This document shows positions 34,232-45,693 of a stretch of DNA of 64,000 bases, one piece after another; positions within the stretch are counted from its first letter, which is position 1; every line of letters starts with the position of its first letter. The translations under genes were made by a program, and so were the position numbers. The notes beneath the pieces are model-generated. The model made no database searches. It was not told the DNA's origin and saw only the letters and a program-made list of their open reading frames with translations. The stretch is from Ypsolopha sequella (lineage: Eukaryota > Arthropoda > Insecta > Lepidoptera > Ypsolophidae), in contig OW203984.1 of NCBI GenBank assembly GCA_934047225.1, forward strand, positions 1,993,201-2,057,200. The letters are read 5' to 3'.

Positions 34232-34525
34232 CTAGACAGGCGGCGGTAGCTCAGACGGCACAACGCTTGCCTCTCAATCTTGATACCCAGGTTCGATCCC
34301 CGGTCGGGCATGCTCTAATGCGTTTTTCAGAATTTAAGTGCGTAGTATTTGTATTTCTAATACTTGCCATTTGCTGAACGGTGAAGGAAAATACCGGCTA
34401 TAGGGCCCACTATCCACCACATTGGGACGTAATAATCGTCGATGAAACGCGGGTGTATCGAGTGTGGACTGTAACTTGCATTTTACATTTTACACTCGGA
34501 ACATCTATGACAACCCCTCGGGGAT
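34232..34525 (+). mobile_element. tRNA-derived SINE, best-preserved copy
   Basis: The head has box A 'ggtagctcagacggcacaa' and box B 'ggttcgatccccggtcggg', then a body with 'gctgaacggtgaaggaaaat', 'gggacgtaataatcgtcga' and 'gtgtggactgtaacttgca'. Same family as 18100-18426 and the fragments at 21780, 43712 and 59055. It lacks a full set of tRNA arms, so it is not a tRNA gene. A piece of the 'gttccgta' repeat follows at 34572-34612. Confidence 0.75.
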
Positions 34526-34699
34526 TGATCTCGTGACGCTATATATATGTGAGGATAAACTGTGTTTATACACTATAGGATCATTTTGTTGTCCGTCTGT
34601 CTGTCCATGGCAAGGGTCGGCGCTCGGGCTCGTGGGCAAACACAGGGTTCAGCGTTTTCACATTTGGTGGCAATAAATATTACTATTTCGAAACGAAAT

Positions 34700-34945
34700 A
34701 AATAACACGGCTACTCGATAAGGTGAAGTACATGGATTGATGAGAAAATTGCAGTAAAATGTAATAGTTACTTCAGAACAAAAATCTGGAATTTCAAGAA
34801 AAACGCTTCCATATTCACGGTCGCGGCCCTCATTCGCCCGCGAGCTGTCAAGGTGGGGGATACTTTTTGTTCTGAAATAACACATTTTTCTACAATTTTC
34901 TCATCAACCCTTGTACTTCATCTTATCGAGTAGCAAGTGTTATTT
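34700..34945. mobile_element. Foldback MITE
   Basis: Arms of about 50 bp: 'cggctactcgataaggtgaa' and 'gattgatgagaaaattg' on the left, inverted as 'caattttctcatcaaccc' and 'ttcatcttatcgagtagca' on the right. The centre has a GC-rich patch (34820-34860). Confidence 0.7.
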
Positions 34946-36827
34946 AATATGTTTAGAAATTGTAACATTACTACCATCAAAAGTGAGAACGCCGAACCCT
35001 ATTTTTCCCGAGCTCGGGTGTTTTTTCAGGAACGTCTTGAGGAATCAGTATTATTTGCTTTAATAATGTGTAAAAAAATCAAGTTTCTAGTTTATTGCAG
35101 TAAAGATACGACTGTTCTGTATAAAATAACTTACTTAATAGAATAATCTATTTGAGTAACATAATTTTAAAGTTTAATCATTAATATTGTAGTAATGATA
35201 AGTTTGTAACGGTACGGGACCCTCACAGCACGACTCGTAATCGCACGTGGGCGGTTTTTTTATGTTATTGATTAAACAAAAGTACATATATAATAAGGAA
35301 AGCCAATCATTCGTAAAAATAGAATGATAACAAAATCCAAGGCACAAAATCACTACATTTCCTCAACAAAACGCTTAATAGAACTGTAATCCCACAATCT
35401 ACATCCACGAGCTTTGGCACTACAATGTACTCACATAAACGTCAATTTCAGTACTACTGAAGCCATTTACCATAACTTACGCTATTATTCCTCGAAATAA
35501 ACTCGTGTCGAATTGAAATAACCCTCTTAAAGTAACGCGAAAGGGCGGCAAAGTAAAAGTCAATACGTAAAAGTTGAGTGGCTATAAGATTTTATGTGGG
35601 CCATTACGCGGGTGTAAGTGTACCGTAAATTCTTATAACTCGAACGAGCATTCAAAATATGAAAGACGAGGCCGTCATCAGAGGCTCATGATAGGACGAG
35701 GCTGAGATACCAAGGAATACTTGACAACTTGATGAAATACCCTGCCTCCCGCTTCAGTATTAACATTGGGCCTAAGAGGGTAGCGTGCTCAAAGTCCTGG
35801 GGTTCACAATATTGGTCGAGTTCTTTACAAGGCATGACATCTTTTGGGTAATTTCAAAACAGTACTAGAATGTGAAAAAGCTGTAAAAAGCTTCTGATAA
35901 AGCGTTTCTTTTAGGTAAGAGAATCAAAAGTTCTCATTCATAAATCACAACGCACAAATCGTGGGTAACATTCAGAACACAAAATAAACAATAGAAACAA
36001 ATCTATTAACAATAAATCAGAAACGTATCGACGGAACCCGATTGAGCAATAAATATCAATGAGTTTAATGTTCCCGCGCGAACAACACGCGATAACTGTC
36101 AAACTGAGCGGACGCCATGTTGGCCTCCATCTTGATTTATGACATTTTATTGTCAACTGTCAATAGTTTACATGGAGTTACGAAGTACGAAGCATATCTA
36201 CTCGGCTTTACTATTTGCGATACTTATGATATCGGTACATAATATATTATGCAATAGGTTTTGGCAGCCACGCTTACTTTGTCTTAATTTCCTACGGCGC
36301 GTAGCAAAACAAGAGACTGCTACACCGTAGCAAACTTTTTTTATTCCTGAATCTATCAACTGATTTATTTTCTTTTTTGTCATTCAAGGCCCTATCTACG
36401 TATTCCATTTTTTTTTAATATCCTGACTGACTGATTATGATGATATTTGGACTTTTTGGACTGTGGGTTTCTTGTATGATGTAGACATCCGCTAAGGGAT
36501 TTTAGGAAATTGGATCGAAGGAAACGGGATCCTTGCGAGCAAAGTTTAGTTCATCCGCATATTTATTTCTTGTTAAAAATTACATTTGCTAGGCTTTTGC
36601 ATGAGGACCCGCTCGCGCTTATGTTTAAATTATGCTGAAAGCCGCTTTTTCTCTAACTTGCTAACAAAAATGGCCACTCAGCTTCCAAAGTTACTCAACT
36701 TTTCCTCGATTGCCAATTTTACTTTAAATTGTATAGTCTTCCTTAATTTAAGACACAACGTTTCTTTGAACCTTTTATTTATCCCTTAAATAGCTTACCG
36801 ATTGATGAGAGAAAACTGAAGTTTTAC
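34946..36827. other. No gene recognised
   Basis: About 1.9 kb of mostly AT-rich DNA with a GC-richer patch at 35510-35620. Small frames are present on both strands but none is recognisable. Confidence 0.45.
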
Positions 36828-37304
36828 TTAAGAGGATGGCATACCCTAGCAACTTTTTTTATTACCCGTCCAGCACAATAAGTATAATAGCAAAGAACTT
36901 ATTTGCTTTTCATAGAGGCGATTATATGTTGACTCTTTGGCCTCTTGTTCTTGGACACGTGATACTAGTGCATGATCACGCAGCGAAACAACAAATTAGT
37001 GTGTTTTTAGCTAATACTGAAATATTTTGTAAGGAAAAGAATATTGGATTTAGGTAACATCCCTTCATATTTCTATTGCCTATTTTATAAAAAAAAACAA
37101 TTTGAACTCTTAACCGCGTGTTTGAAACGAACGTTTGAAAAAAGAGGGTGGAAAACATTTTTTTTTTGATAGAAGGTGGAATCCCTAGATAAAAGATCGA
37201 TAAATCAAATATATTTTCTTCAATATGAGGAGAGACCGAGTTTCTTCCAATGAACCCTTGAAAACCTGGTGTTGTTGATGTTCTAGCGTCAGGTGTCCCG
37301 TTAA
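36828..37304 (+). mobile_element. TTAA-flanked repeat family C, copy 2
   Basis: Bounded by TTAA at 36828-36831 and 37301-37304, 469 bp between. Matches 16384-16894 along its length, with a roughly 35-bp gap in the middle. No transposase. Confidence 0.55.
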
Positions 37305-37582
37305 TTGATTATAAAACGCTACTCAAGATATACGTATAATTAGATTTCGCCTGACTAGTTTCACTGTGATTCATTCTTCGGAGCCAAACAGGGTTACGCA
37401 ACGGTTCCCCGTTTGGCCCTGAGATATGCACACATATCGTTACATATATCGTCAGTATCCGTTTTAAATCAATTATTAATTTAATCCACAAATCTTTTAT
37501 GTACTATAACGTTGCAGTTTGATTTGTTTAAAAAAACATAGAAAGTCATAGGGACTGCCGAAAGAACTAAAAACTTTACTGT
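37305..37582. other. No gene recognised
   Basis: AT-rich DNA. Confidence 0.35.
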
Positions 37583-37662
37583 TAAGACATGACAGATGAG
37601 TAGACAAACAGAGACAGGCCACTTTTTTATAAGCAATCACATATCACCCTCAGTATAATGTT
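37583..37662 (+). repeat. Short dispersed repeat (pair with 10390-10475)
   Basis: Contains 'gacagatgagtagacaaaca' and 'cacttttttataagcaatca', as at 10390-10475. Confidence 0.6.
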
Positions 37663-40600
37663 ATGCTATTTTTAACATTTGTTGTTCACAGTTTAAAAAT
37701 AGCCGTGACCGTGAATCGTGACTTATCGGTACGTGCCTCTATTGTTCAATTGTTATCCAAAGTTAATTCGAATTGACTCAAATTATATTTCCTAAACTAT
37801 AGCATGGACGAACTATAGGTATATCTTCGTAGCTCCTTGGTGCAGTGTATATAACTCCATGACGAGTTACGTAACCGTGGATATGTCACAGCAATAAACA
37901 GCTTCGCTATTACCAATCGATTCTATTGTTTTTATATTAATAGTTGATAATTATTTCATTGATAATGGGAATTCTTGTGTCGCAAATATGTGTCAATGTG
38001 TTTTTATTTAACTCGTTATTGAAGCCACGGGCAGTCGGGCAGCAATTAGTTCTAAAATGCAATATGTAATGGTGTTTATGAAATGTGTTAGTATTTATGA
38101 TTGTTCTTTCAACTACAATGTTATTATTATTGTCATGTTGTGTACAATCAAAATTTTATTTACGACGGGAAATAAAGTTGTATTATGAAAATCCATTATT
38201 TACCCATTTCAAACTTTTTTAATTTGTAGTAGTTCACCAAATGGTTAAAATAGTTATTTGTGCAACAAGAGGGCAAAGTTTTTTTTTGTTGCGATGGCCG
38301 AGTTTGTATCCCGAGCTAGTGAAGGATTCGATAAGAAGTTAGAATCCTGAGCGTGATGAGGGATTCAAAGTAAATATACTCTCGTGTGACATGTACAACA
38401 TCTCACCTCACTAGCGAGCAAATATAAAATGGAAAGACACTATATTTTCGAACGAACTTATAAGAATTCAATGGCTTTTTCTTTAAATACTACACCATAT
38501 AAAATATTGCACATAAAAAAAAATTTAAGAATGTGAATTGAATCCCAACAGCCGTCAATAATCGGAAAATCTCTGATAAACGAATCGAAAACGCAAATCA
38601 ACATAATCATCACGCGGGCGTTATACCATAGTAAAACCAGAACAGTAGTTTAACTCACGCCCCGTACGAGACTTAAATACCTACTTTTGCAGGGTTGTCC
38701 CTTCTTTTAGTTTCGTATCATTGTTCGTAGCTAATAAAAAATCAATACTTAAAATGTTTTGAATCCGATTATGAAAAATGAGCTATCAATCGACGATGCA
38801 GTGAAACATCCAAACATCATACCTACTACAAACAAACATACATTCATATCATACGTAATAAACATATAGACACTATAACTCATAAAGAAATCTTACTTGC
38901 TTATCTTAATTATTGTAAGAAAAATGTTGGCTCCTGAACTTTACTTTAAAAACATGGGAATCGTCAAAGGGGGGAAGAGGGTAGCTGTCCCCCCCTAGAG
39001 ATTCGAAAAACTTTTGACATTTTAATAATAAAGTAGTCGAAAAATTCGCGAGGAACACAAGAAGATTATCTTAAAAACTTAAAATTAGTTTATTTTACCT
39101 ACAATTTATGTCATCCTGCCCCCCTGGGGATGCCTTTGCTTAAAAATCTTTGTGATTGTCACCTACATTAATCAGTTAAATTCATTAGAGTACATAATAA
39201 AATTTAAGTATCTAATCAAACATTGGCTCCTAGTCTAAAATTAAAAATCTTTGCGATTTCAACCATATCAGCTCCACGTTTAAAAATACTTTGAATAATT
39301 AACAAACATAGCACAGTTATGATCATAGGTACCTATGTTAAATGTGAACAAAGAAAATACGGTTTACATTTCACATTATTATTTATATATACCTTTCTTG
39401 TTGAGTAGGTATTGAGAAGAACGATAATTCTGGATTTGAGGAATTATTATTGAGGTATTCGAAGACAGTACAATATGTTCGATTGCGTACTGTCGACATA
39501 TTTGAATTGGTCGGTGACGCATGGCGCGCGGCGTGGCGGCTTGTTCGAGAGACTTGACTGAGCGCGACCGCGGCGTGACCCCGACTAGCACCGGCCTTGC
39601 ATACCGAGATATTGTTGTTGTGTGCGTACTGTAGTTCGTGCGTACTAGCACGCACACATATTAGCCGCGCTATGTACCTTTGTTTGAAGATAAACTACTG
39701 TTCTGGTTTTACTATGGTTATACTCTATCTGTTTCCAGTTCCGGTAAAAGTTCATTGGTTTATACGGAGTCCATAGTCTATGGAACAGATTCCATATATG
39801 CTGGAAGGCTATACACAGTTATGAAAAGTTAACTTTGTCTATTGTATCCGACAAGCCGCAGGGCTGTGTATAGACTCCCAAATGTGTATGGAATCCTTAT
39901 AGAGTGAATAGTAAACATGCTGATGTTTACTATCCATTTTTCCCTTGAGGAGTTCATTATGAAGTTGCTGAACTTTGCGCAAGCCAATGAAATACGAAAT
40001 GTCAATTTACAGGTTCTTAATTCAACACACTTTTCTTCACTGAGTGAACAAAATTGACTTTTGCCCACGTGCGCTTTTCAAGCTAGTGAGGTGAAAAGAA
40101 AATTTTAAGCTTGTTGAAATATCCATTTATGCATACATTTTCCAGAGAGCATAAAAATACTGGCTACTAATAACACTTACGGTCAACGTGTTTATAAAGC
40201 TTCAAGAGTCAAACGTAGTCGGGGTAATTATAAAACTTTACACGATTACGATAAATAAAATACAATTTACTGATGTGTACTAGATAATAACTAGGTTATA
40301 GCTATATAATAAGCTATAACTTTTAAGGAAACCTTTCATACTCATATCACGTCAACTCTTACATAAAAACGAAATTCAATTTCAGTAACTAAATTGCACT
40401 ATCAGTCACTCCTATGACGCACAGCGGTCATCAGTGCACCGAGTGATGGACAAAAAAAGGAAAAATGTAATATTTCCCTGCTGCGTGTCGCAAATTACCC
40501 AGTTGACGCGGTGACAGGCGCATGGAGTGACAAACCGACACCTAGCGAGCGAGCGTCAACCGATTTACATGAGAGTGACAAGACTGTTAAATAAGTGACG

Positions 40601-40708
40601 ATTAAAACGAGCCTGTTGACGTTTATCCTATTTACTTATAATGGCGTTTGATAGGGTTTTATATATAGGCAGGGACCTATACCTAGAAACTTGCGATCTT
40701 ATTATATA
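37663..40708. other. No gene recognised; GC-rich patch at 39505-39660
   Basis: About 3 kb without a supported gene. 39505-39660 is markedly GC/CpG-richer than its surroundings, with overlapping open frames on the minus strand (39379-39657 and 39383-39655) that resemble nothing known to me. 38320-38370 has a 'cctgagcgtgatgaggga' motif related to the MITE at 31490. Confidence 0.4.
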
Positions 40709-40912
40709 GGAGGTTGATCAACATATTTTTGGAAAAGTAATGAAACTTCAGAAAAGGCATGTATAAATTGTATTTATTTTTCAACGTAATCACCCTCTAA
40801 CCTAATACACCTTGAATGACGTTTTGGAAGTTGCTCAATTCCCTTTGGAAAAGAAGCTTGATCCTGAGTATCGAAAAAGGCTCTACAGCACACATGATCT
40901 CATCATCTCCAA
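40709..40912 (-). pseudogene. Mariner transposase fragment, C-terminal end
   Basis: On the minus strand a frame ends with residues G-I-E-Q-L-P-K-R-H-S-R-C-I-R-L-E-G-D-Y-V-E-K and a stop, the characteristic C-terminus of mariner transposases. The downstream end carries 'ccaaaaatatgttgatcaac' and a TA, resembling a mariner terminal repeat. Only the last fifth of the element is left. It belongs to a different lineage from the intact mariner at 41258. Confidence 0.7.
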
Positions 40913-40924
40913 CGTAAGTGATTT

Positions 40925-41257
40925 TTCAAATTAGTAAAAAGATGAAAACCACAATGGAGTGTTGGCTCCTACATGTATGGTGGTGAATGTTGGGTATGGC
41001 TAGATGAACATCAAAGTAGAGTGAATGCAGTGGAAATGCGTTCCTTACATAGTACGTATATGTGTGGTTTAACATTGAATGACAGAGTGAAAAATATCGA
41101 CATACGAGATCTTTGCGGCCTGAAAGAAGATGTAGTGACTAGAATGGAAAAAGAATACTTAGGTGGTTTGGACGTGTAGAGAGGATAAATGGAAGTAAAG
41201 TAACGAAAGAAATTTATGGTGCGCAAGTGGAAGGTACAGCTCAAACAGGCCGCCCTA
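40925..41257 (+). pseudogene. LINE 3' fragment, left half, interrupted by mariner
   Basis: The plus-strand frame 40973-41179 encodes residues similar to the extreme C-terminus of the LINE copy at 46085-48440 (both have C-G-L-T-L-N-D-R-V-K-N-I-D-I-R-D). The match stops at 41257 and resumes at 42553, so the mariner has split this copy. It is 5'-truncated at about 40925. Confidence 0.7.
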
Positions 41258-42552
41258 CGTAGGGCGGCTGGCATGTAATCTCCTTGGTCAGAAATATATA
41301 CAAAAATAATGCTGGCTGGTATGGATTTATATTCGTTTGTTATTTTATTTTCAAAATATATTACATTCATTTGTTTATTGCATCACGTTTATTTGTCTCC
41401 TAAAATTGTTTCGAACATGTCGGTAGAAAAAGTGAAAATGGATAAAATCGAGCAGCGTGCGGTTATTAAGTTTTTGACTAAAGAAAGGAATACGCCTTCG
41501 GAGATCAGACAGCGTATGTTACGTGTGTTTGGCAGTTCGTGTTCTTCCGAATTTGTTATAAAGTTTTGGTCAAGGCAGTTTAAATTAGGTCGTGAGAGCC
41601 TCGAAGATGATCCTCGTAGCGGAAGACCAGTTTCGGCCGTCACCGATGAAAATGTAGCCAGGGTGAAAAAAATTATATTAGAGGACCGACGAGTGAAACA
41701 GTGGGAGATAGCTAGAGATGTGGGCGTCAGTAAAGAGCGAGTCAATGAAATAATTCATGAGCATTTGAACACGTCCAAGGTTAGTGCACGTTGGGTCCCT
41801 AGAATGTTGACTGCATTTGACATGGAGAGGCGTGTCAAATGTTGCGAAGAGTTTTTGAACATGGGTCGAGGGAAAGAGGAAGAAATAATTTCTAGAATTG
41901 TAACATGTGATGAGACTTGGATTCGACAATGGGACCCGGAAAATAAGCAAGAGTCGTTACAGTGGAAATTTAAGGATGAGAAGCCGCCTCGGAAATTCAA
42001 GGTCTGTCCATCGGCCGGTAAACTTATGGCTACAATCTTTTGGGACACAGAAGGGATTTTGCTCATAGATTATTTACCGAAGAAAACTACAATGAATGCT
42101 GATTATTACTCAAACTTATTATATCAACTAAGAGAGACAATAAAAGAAAAACGGCGAGGTAAACTAAGCAAAGGAATTCTGATTTTACACGATAACGCAC
42201 CAGTGCATACCGCACGCACAACAAAGCTAGCAATTAAAGACAATGGCTTCGAAACCATTGACCACCCCCCTTATAGTCCAGATCTAGCCCCCTGTGACTA
42301 TTTTCTGTTTAGACTTCTCAAGAAAGACCTCAGGAGACGAAGGTTTATGACCGATGACGAAATGAAGGCAGCGGTTTCTGACTATTTTGACGACAAACCG
42401 AAAACATTTTTTTTTAATGGCTTAAATTCAATATTTGAAAAATATAATAATTGCATTTTATTAGCAGGGGACTATATAGTAAAATAAAAATAAACTGTCC
42501 AGTTACGTCATTTCTTTCATAGTTAGGTAGATTACTTTTCAGCCTCCCCTCG
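41258..42552 (+). mobile_element. Full-length mariner transposon
   Basis: 1295 bp, flanked by TA at 41256-41257 and 42553-42554. The left end (cgtagggcggctggcatgta...) and the inverted right end (cgaggggaggctgaaaagta...) match at about 20 of 28 positions. It encloses one uninterrupted transposase frame. It sits inside a LINE fragment, so it arrived after the LINE. Confidence 0.85.
41417..42487 (+). CDS. Mariner transposase, intact (356 codons)
   Basis: Mediates cut-and-paste transposition at TA sites. The frame is open from 41309, but I chose the ATG at 41417 because the first 36 residues are hydrophobic and unlike mariner N-termini, and the length from here (356) fits the family (about 345); an ATG at 41438 would also fit. 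An N-terminal helix-turn-helix DNA-binding region is followed by R-W-V-P-R-M-L, a form of the WVPHEL motif (about residue 125). The catalytic triad is D165 (C-D-E-T-W), D259 (H-D-N-A) and D294 in Y-S-P-D-L-A-P-C-D-Y, with 34 residues between the last two (D,D34D). No frameshift or stop. The terminal repeats differ somewhat, but the protein may be functional. Confidence 0.9.
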   Translation: MSVEKVKMDKIEQRAVIKFLTKERNTPSEIRQRMLRVFGSSCSSEFVIKFWSRQFKLGRESLEDDPRSGRPVSAVTDENVARVKKIILEDRRVKQWEIARDVGVSKERVNEIIHEHLNTSKVSARWVPRMLTAFDMERRVKCCEEFLNMGRGKEEEIISRIVTCDETWIRQWDPENKQESLQWKFKDEKPPRKFKVCPSAGKLMATIFWDTEGILLIDYLPKKTTMNADYYSNLLYQLRETIKEKRRGKLSKGILILHDNAPVHTARTTKLAIKDNGFETIDHPPYSPDLAPCDYFLFRLLKKDLRRRRFMTDDEMKAAVSDYFDDKPKTFFFNGLNSIFEKYNNCILLAGDYIVK

Positions 42553-42745
42553 TAGAAGGAAGTATGCTGAACAAATTGGCGACATACCGAAGAAGGGCCG
42601 TTTCAAAAGTACCCGGAATAGAAGAGCTAGATTGATGGATGTGGAAGAGGCGAAAGAAGTGTGTTTAGATCATAGCAGATAGAAATCTGTAGTCTTTGCC
42701 TACTCCTCTAGGAGACAGGCGTAAGTATATGTATGTATGTATGTA
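42553..42745 (+). pseudogene. LINE 3' fragment, right half, with (TATG)n tail
   Basis: Continues the fragment from 41257: 'gtggaagaggcgaaagaag' and 'atagaaatctgtagtctttg' match 48330-48390 of the longer copy. It ends in gtatgtatgtatgtag, the same (tatg)n tail as at 48410-48435. Directly after the tail, decayed mariner sequence starts. Confidence 0.75.
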
Positions 42746-43504
42746 GAAAAATCACTGGGAGCTGGGTCCGCAGAATATGGCAGATGCGACATTAACTGAA
42801 ACCCAGCCATTCGGCTGGCAGCACCTGCAACATCTAAACGATGTGCAGGTGCATTTTCATGATGGAAAAGCACTCCGGCATGCAATTTTCCACGTCGTTT
42901 GTTTTTTATTTTCTCACGTAATTTTTTTTCAATCTTGCGTAGTACTCTTCTGTTATTGTCTGTCATTTAGTAAAATAATCAATCATAATGATACCTTCTG
43001 CATCCCAGAATACAAAGGCCATTATCGTGCCGGCGGACACAGCTGGCGGGGAAGAAGATCTTTTTCATATCTTACTTCGATTCTTCGTCTCCAGGTCAAA
43101 ATGGTGAACCCACATTTCATCAACGGTCATCAAATGCTCTTCATCAATAAGCTTAATTTTGCTTCGAAATGTTTACTCTTGCTATCTTTTGTTCGTCTAT
43201 TAAAATTTAATGAACACAACGCATGGCCACCTTGAATTTTTAGATATGAGTTAACATTAATTGAATTGATCCGAATAAAAGCTTCATAATTTCAGCTTAA
43301 TAACGAAGAGTCATACGTCAATCTGTATTAACAATTTATTATAGTGGCGTTAGTTAGGCGCCCAGAGCAAGTTTCGTCGTTACAGACGGTTCTACCGCGT
43401 TTAAATTCCGCGCACCAGTATGCTACTGAAGAGTAAGGCGGATCATTGTCTCCCAAAGCAAATTGTAAACATTTAACAACCACGCAAACTTCGATTTTCT
43501 CCAT
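42746..43504 (-). pseudogene. Decayed mariner transposase, reverse strand
   Basis: Pieces of a mariner transposase can be read on the minus strand in several frames: an N-terminal M-E-K-I-E piece with E-F-K-R-G-R-T at 43504-43330, T-V-D-E-M-W near 43120, F-W-D-A-E-G-I near 43000, and K-R-R-G-K-L...H-H-E-N-A-P-A-H at 42900-42830. The second catalytic aspartate (HDN) is replaced by E. Stops and frame changes make it dead. It is cut at 42745 by the (tatg)n tail of the LINE, so the LINE inserted into it. The plus-strand frame 42777-43235 is only its shadow. Confidence 0.75.
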
Positions 43505-43711
43505 TTTAGACACGAATAAAAACCCCGCCAAATGTAAATGACAAAAAAATATCTGATTACAGTTATTTTTCAAATTCTTTTTTTCACTGGCCACTAGTGA
43601 ATTTAAGATTCTAATAAAGATAATGTATCCCTATAACTTAATGTAAAGTATCCGATTCCACAAACTTATTGTTCAACTTATATATATATATATCGTCACG
43701 ACATGAATCCC
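43505..43711. other. Possible mariner 5' flank, no gene
   Basis: AT-rich DNA upstream of the decayed mariner frame, ending in a (TA)n run at 43680-43692. Confidence 0.35.
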
Positions 43712-43800
43712 TAAGGAGGTGTCAGAGGTGTTCCGAGTGCGAACTGTGAAATACAAGCCAGAGTCCACACTTGAAACACTCTCGTTTCACCGATAAAGGT
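43712..43800 (-). mobile_element. tRNA-derived SINE, 3' fragment
   Basis: 'gaggtgttccgagtgcgaac'-like text followed by 'gagtccacacttgaaaca' and 'cgtttcaccgataa' matches the body of the SINE at 18100-18426 in the same orientation; the head is missing. Confidence 0.5.
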
Positions 43801-45629
43801 GTTATACACTAACGTTAGATAATAACGTGTGATTTTCTTTTCACTTTATTTGAAAAATGACAATGTTATTATTATTAAATATTCGAAAAGCTTTTTCAAG
43901 GGCATTTCGGCTCTCTAAAATATTTTATCAATTTTGGTAGTTACAAAGACACTTTTATTACGCGAACGAAGCCGCAGGCAAAAGGTAGTACTTAGTAAAA
44001 ATAAAATAAAAGAGATACCAATAATTTTCAACTTTGTAACTTGAATTGCAGTTGGCATCAAACCTAATGGCCATTTTGATAAATTCTATAAAAGCTACGA
44101 TTATTCCGCCAGAATTTTCAATAACTTAACCCTAAAACGCTTTATCAAATCATATATTTATACAAAATACAGGCATAAACATGTAACGGCAGGCGCGAGA
44201 GCGGGCTATCAGCATGATAAGCTATTAATTCTCCCGATACGCGAGCCGGTTATTGCCCTAATGCCGTGTATTAACCCGGCCTCTTGCTCCATTGAAGCCC
44301 TGTATTAATATGACGGTTTAGCTTTATGGTATATGCTCTAGTGCAGTTAAATTGTTTAACGCTGTTTTATGTTATGTTATGGGCTTATGGCACATTATGG
44401 TTGATAAAAGCTTTTATAGGAAAAATAAATTCGCCAAGGCTGTAAATACCTGGAATTTTTAAGCCTATTTAATATTTAAGTGACAAGGCATTCAAAATCT
44501 ATGTTCTTATATTGACATATTTTTACTGCACCGTGCAACCTTTCGGTTTATTTTTCCATCCAAATCGTATTTGTTAAGAGGACGTACCCTATTTTCGGTC
44601 TTTATCAAATAGTAAAACAATGAGTTTATTAGCTTTTAATTCAATCGACACAGTAATCTACAAACGTCCAAGCCACACGAGATTATATAAGCATAAAAAC
44701 ACCACAAAGAACTAAATTCTCAATTCCAACGATCGGCTACAAATAAACACCGACCCTTTCCCAAAAGATCGTGATCCAATAACTCAGTAGTACAACCTCT
44801 GTGCGGTCCTAAATTTTTATACTTTGTGCGAGGAAACGGTTATGTCGCGAGTGTTTGCGGAATTCTGGAAGGAAACGAGCCGCGTTGAAAGGGTCCATTG
44901 CGTCTAGTGGCCCCGTGTTGTGTCGTAAATTTGTCATATAACCGTTTGCTTTTTGTTCTGCAGTTCTGTTTTAGGCGTTATTTCAGTAAGAGTCTGTTCC
45001 ATTTCTTTTGAAAAAGTCATAAGAGCTGATTCTCTAAAAGTAGTTTAAAAAATTGTCGCAATGTATATATTATTAAGTTAAGACCTATAAATTTTAGATA
45101 TAAAGTATGGTTTCTTGACGGTTTTCATGTTTACAGAACATTATCAGCTTCGAATCCCACAAGAAAAACCCGCAGTCAACCGGCTGATTGACAACAACTC
45201 TGCTTCAAACGACAAACAAAGAACGACATTTGCATCCCAAAAGTTTCGCAACAAAACTGCAGAGAAATTTACATTAATCAACGCACAGCACAGCGGGCAA
45301 TGTTGTCAGTCAACGGGACATTGTCGGGACATTGTCAGCCGTGTATGTGCCGGTGGCAGTGTGCGCCAGTGACAGCGCGACAAGTGACAGGTCAGTGCGT
45401 GGCCAATTTACGGCCGCGCCGAGTGACGCCGGACAACTTTTTGTTCGAGTCTATGCGTAATTCGGAACACTGTGCACGTTTCACGATAAACTTCACTGTA
45501 GCTTTGATGAGCTGCTTTTATTCTTATTTCTAGGCGATTCTTACCGTGGTTATTAATTATTAAATTAAACCATTTTAATAGTCTATGATTAAACACAATA
45601 AAAACAATAAAATAAATATTTTAGAGATA
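43801..45629. other. No gene recognised
   Basis: About 1.8 kb. 43965-43995 (cgaagccgcaggcaaaaggtag) is a decayed Helitron-like end. 45270-45470 is GC-richer and repeats 'gggacattgtc', with open frames on the plus strand (45115-45372, 45300-45533) that I cannot assign. Confidence 0.4.
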
Positions 45630-45668
45630 TATTTCGGTCCACTTTGGGGCCGGCATCAGTCCAACGAA
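45630..45668 (-). ncRNA. Decayed hammerhead-like motif
   Basis: The minus strand reads ctgatgccggccccaaagtg then gaccgaaatatatctc: the core order CUGAUG...GAAA is present, but the last core A is C and the stem has two mismatches. Relative of 24508-24550; probably inactive. Confidence 0.35.
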
Positions 45669-45693
45669 TGATAGATGATATTATTTATTATTC

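Noticed and set aside
34240..34315. tRNA gene
   Set aside because: Box A and box B are good, but no complete set of tRNA arms can be formed and the unit continues into a body shared with 18100, 21780 and 59055: a SINE head.
42777..43235. 152-codon plus-strand gene
   Set aside because: It is the antisense shadow of the decayed mariner transposase on the minus strand.
43328..43594. Independent 88-codon gene
   Set aside because: Its second half is the N-terminus of the decayed mariner; the first half is read-through of flanking DNA.
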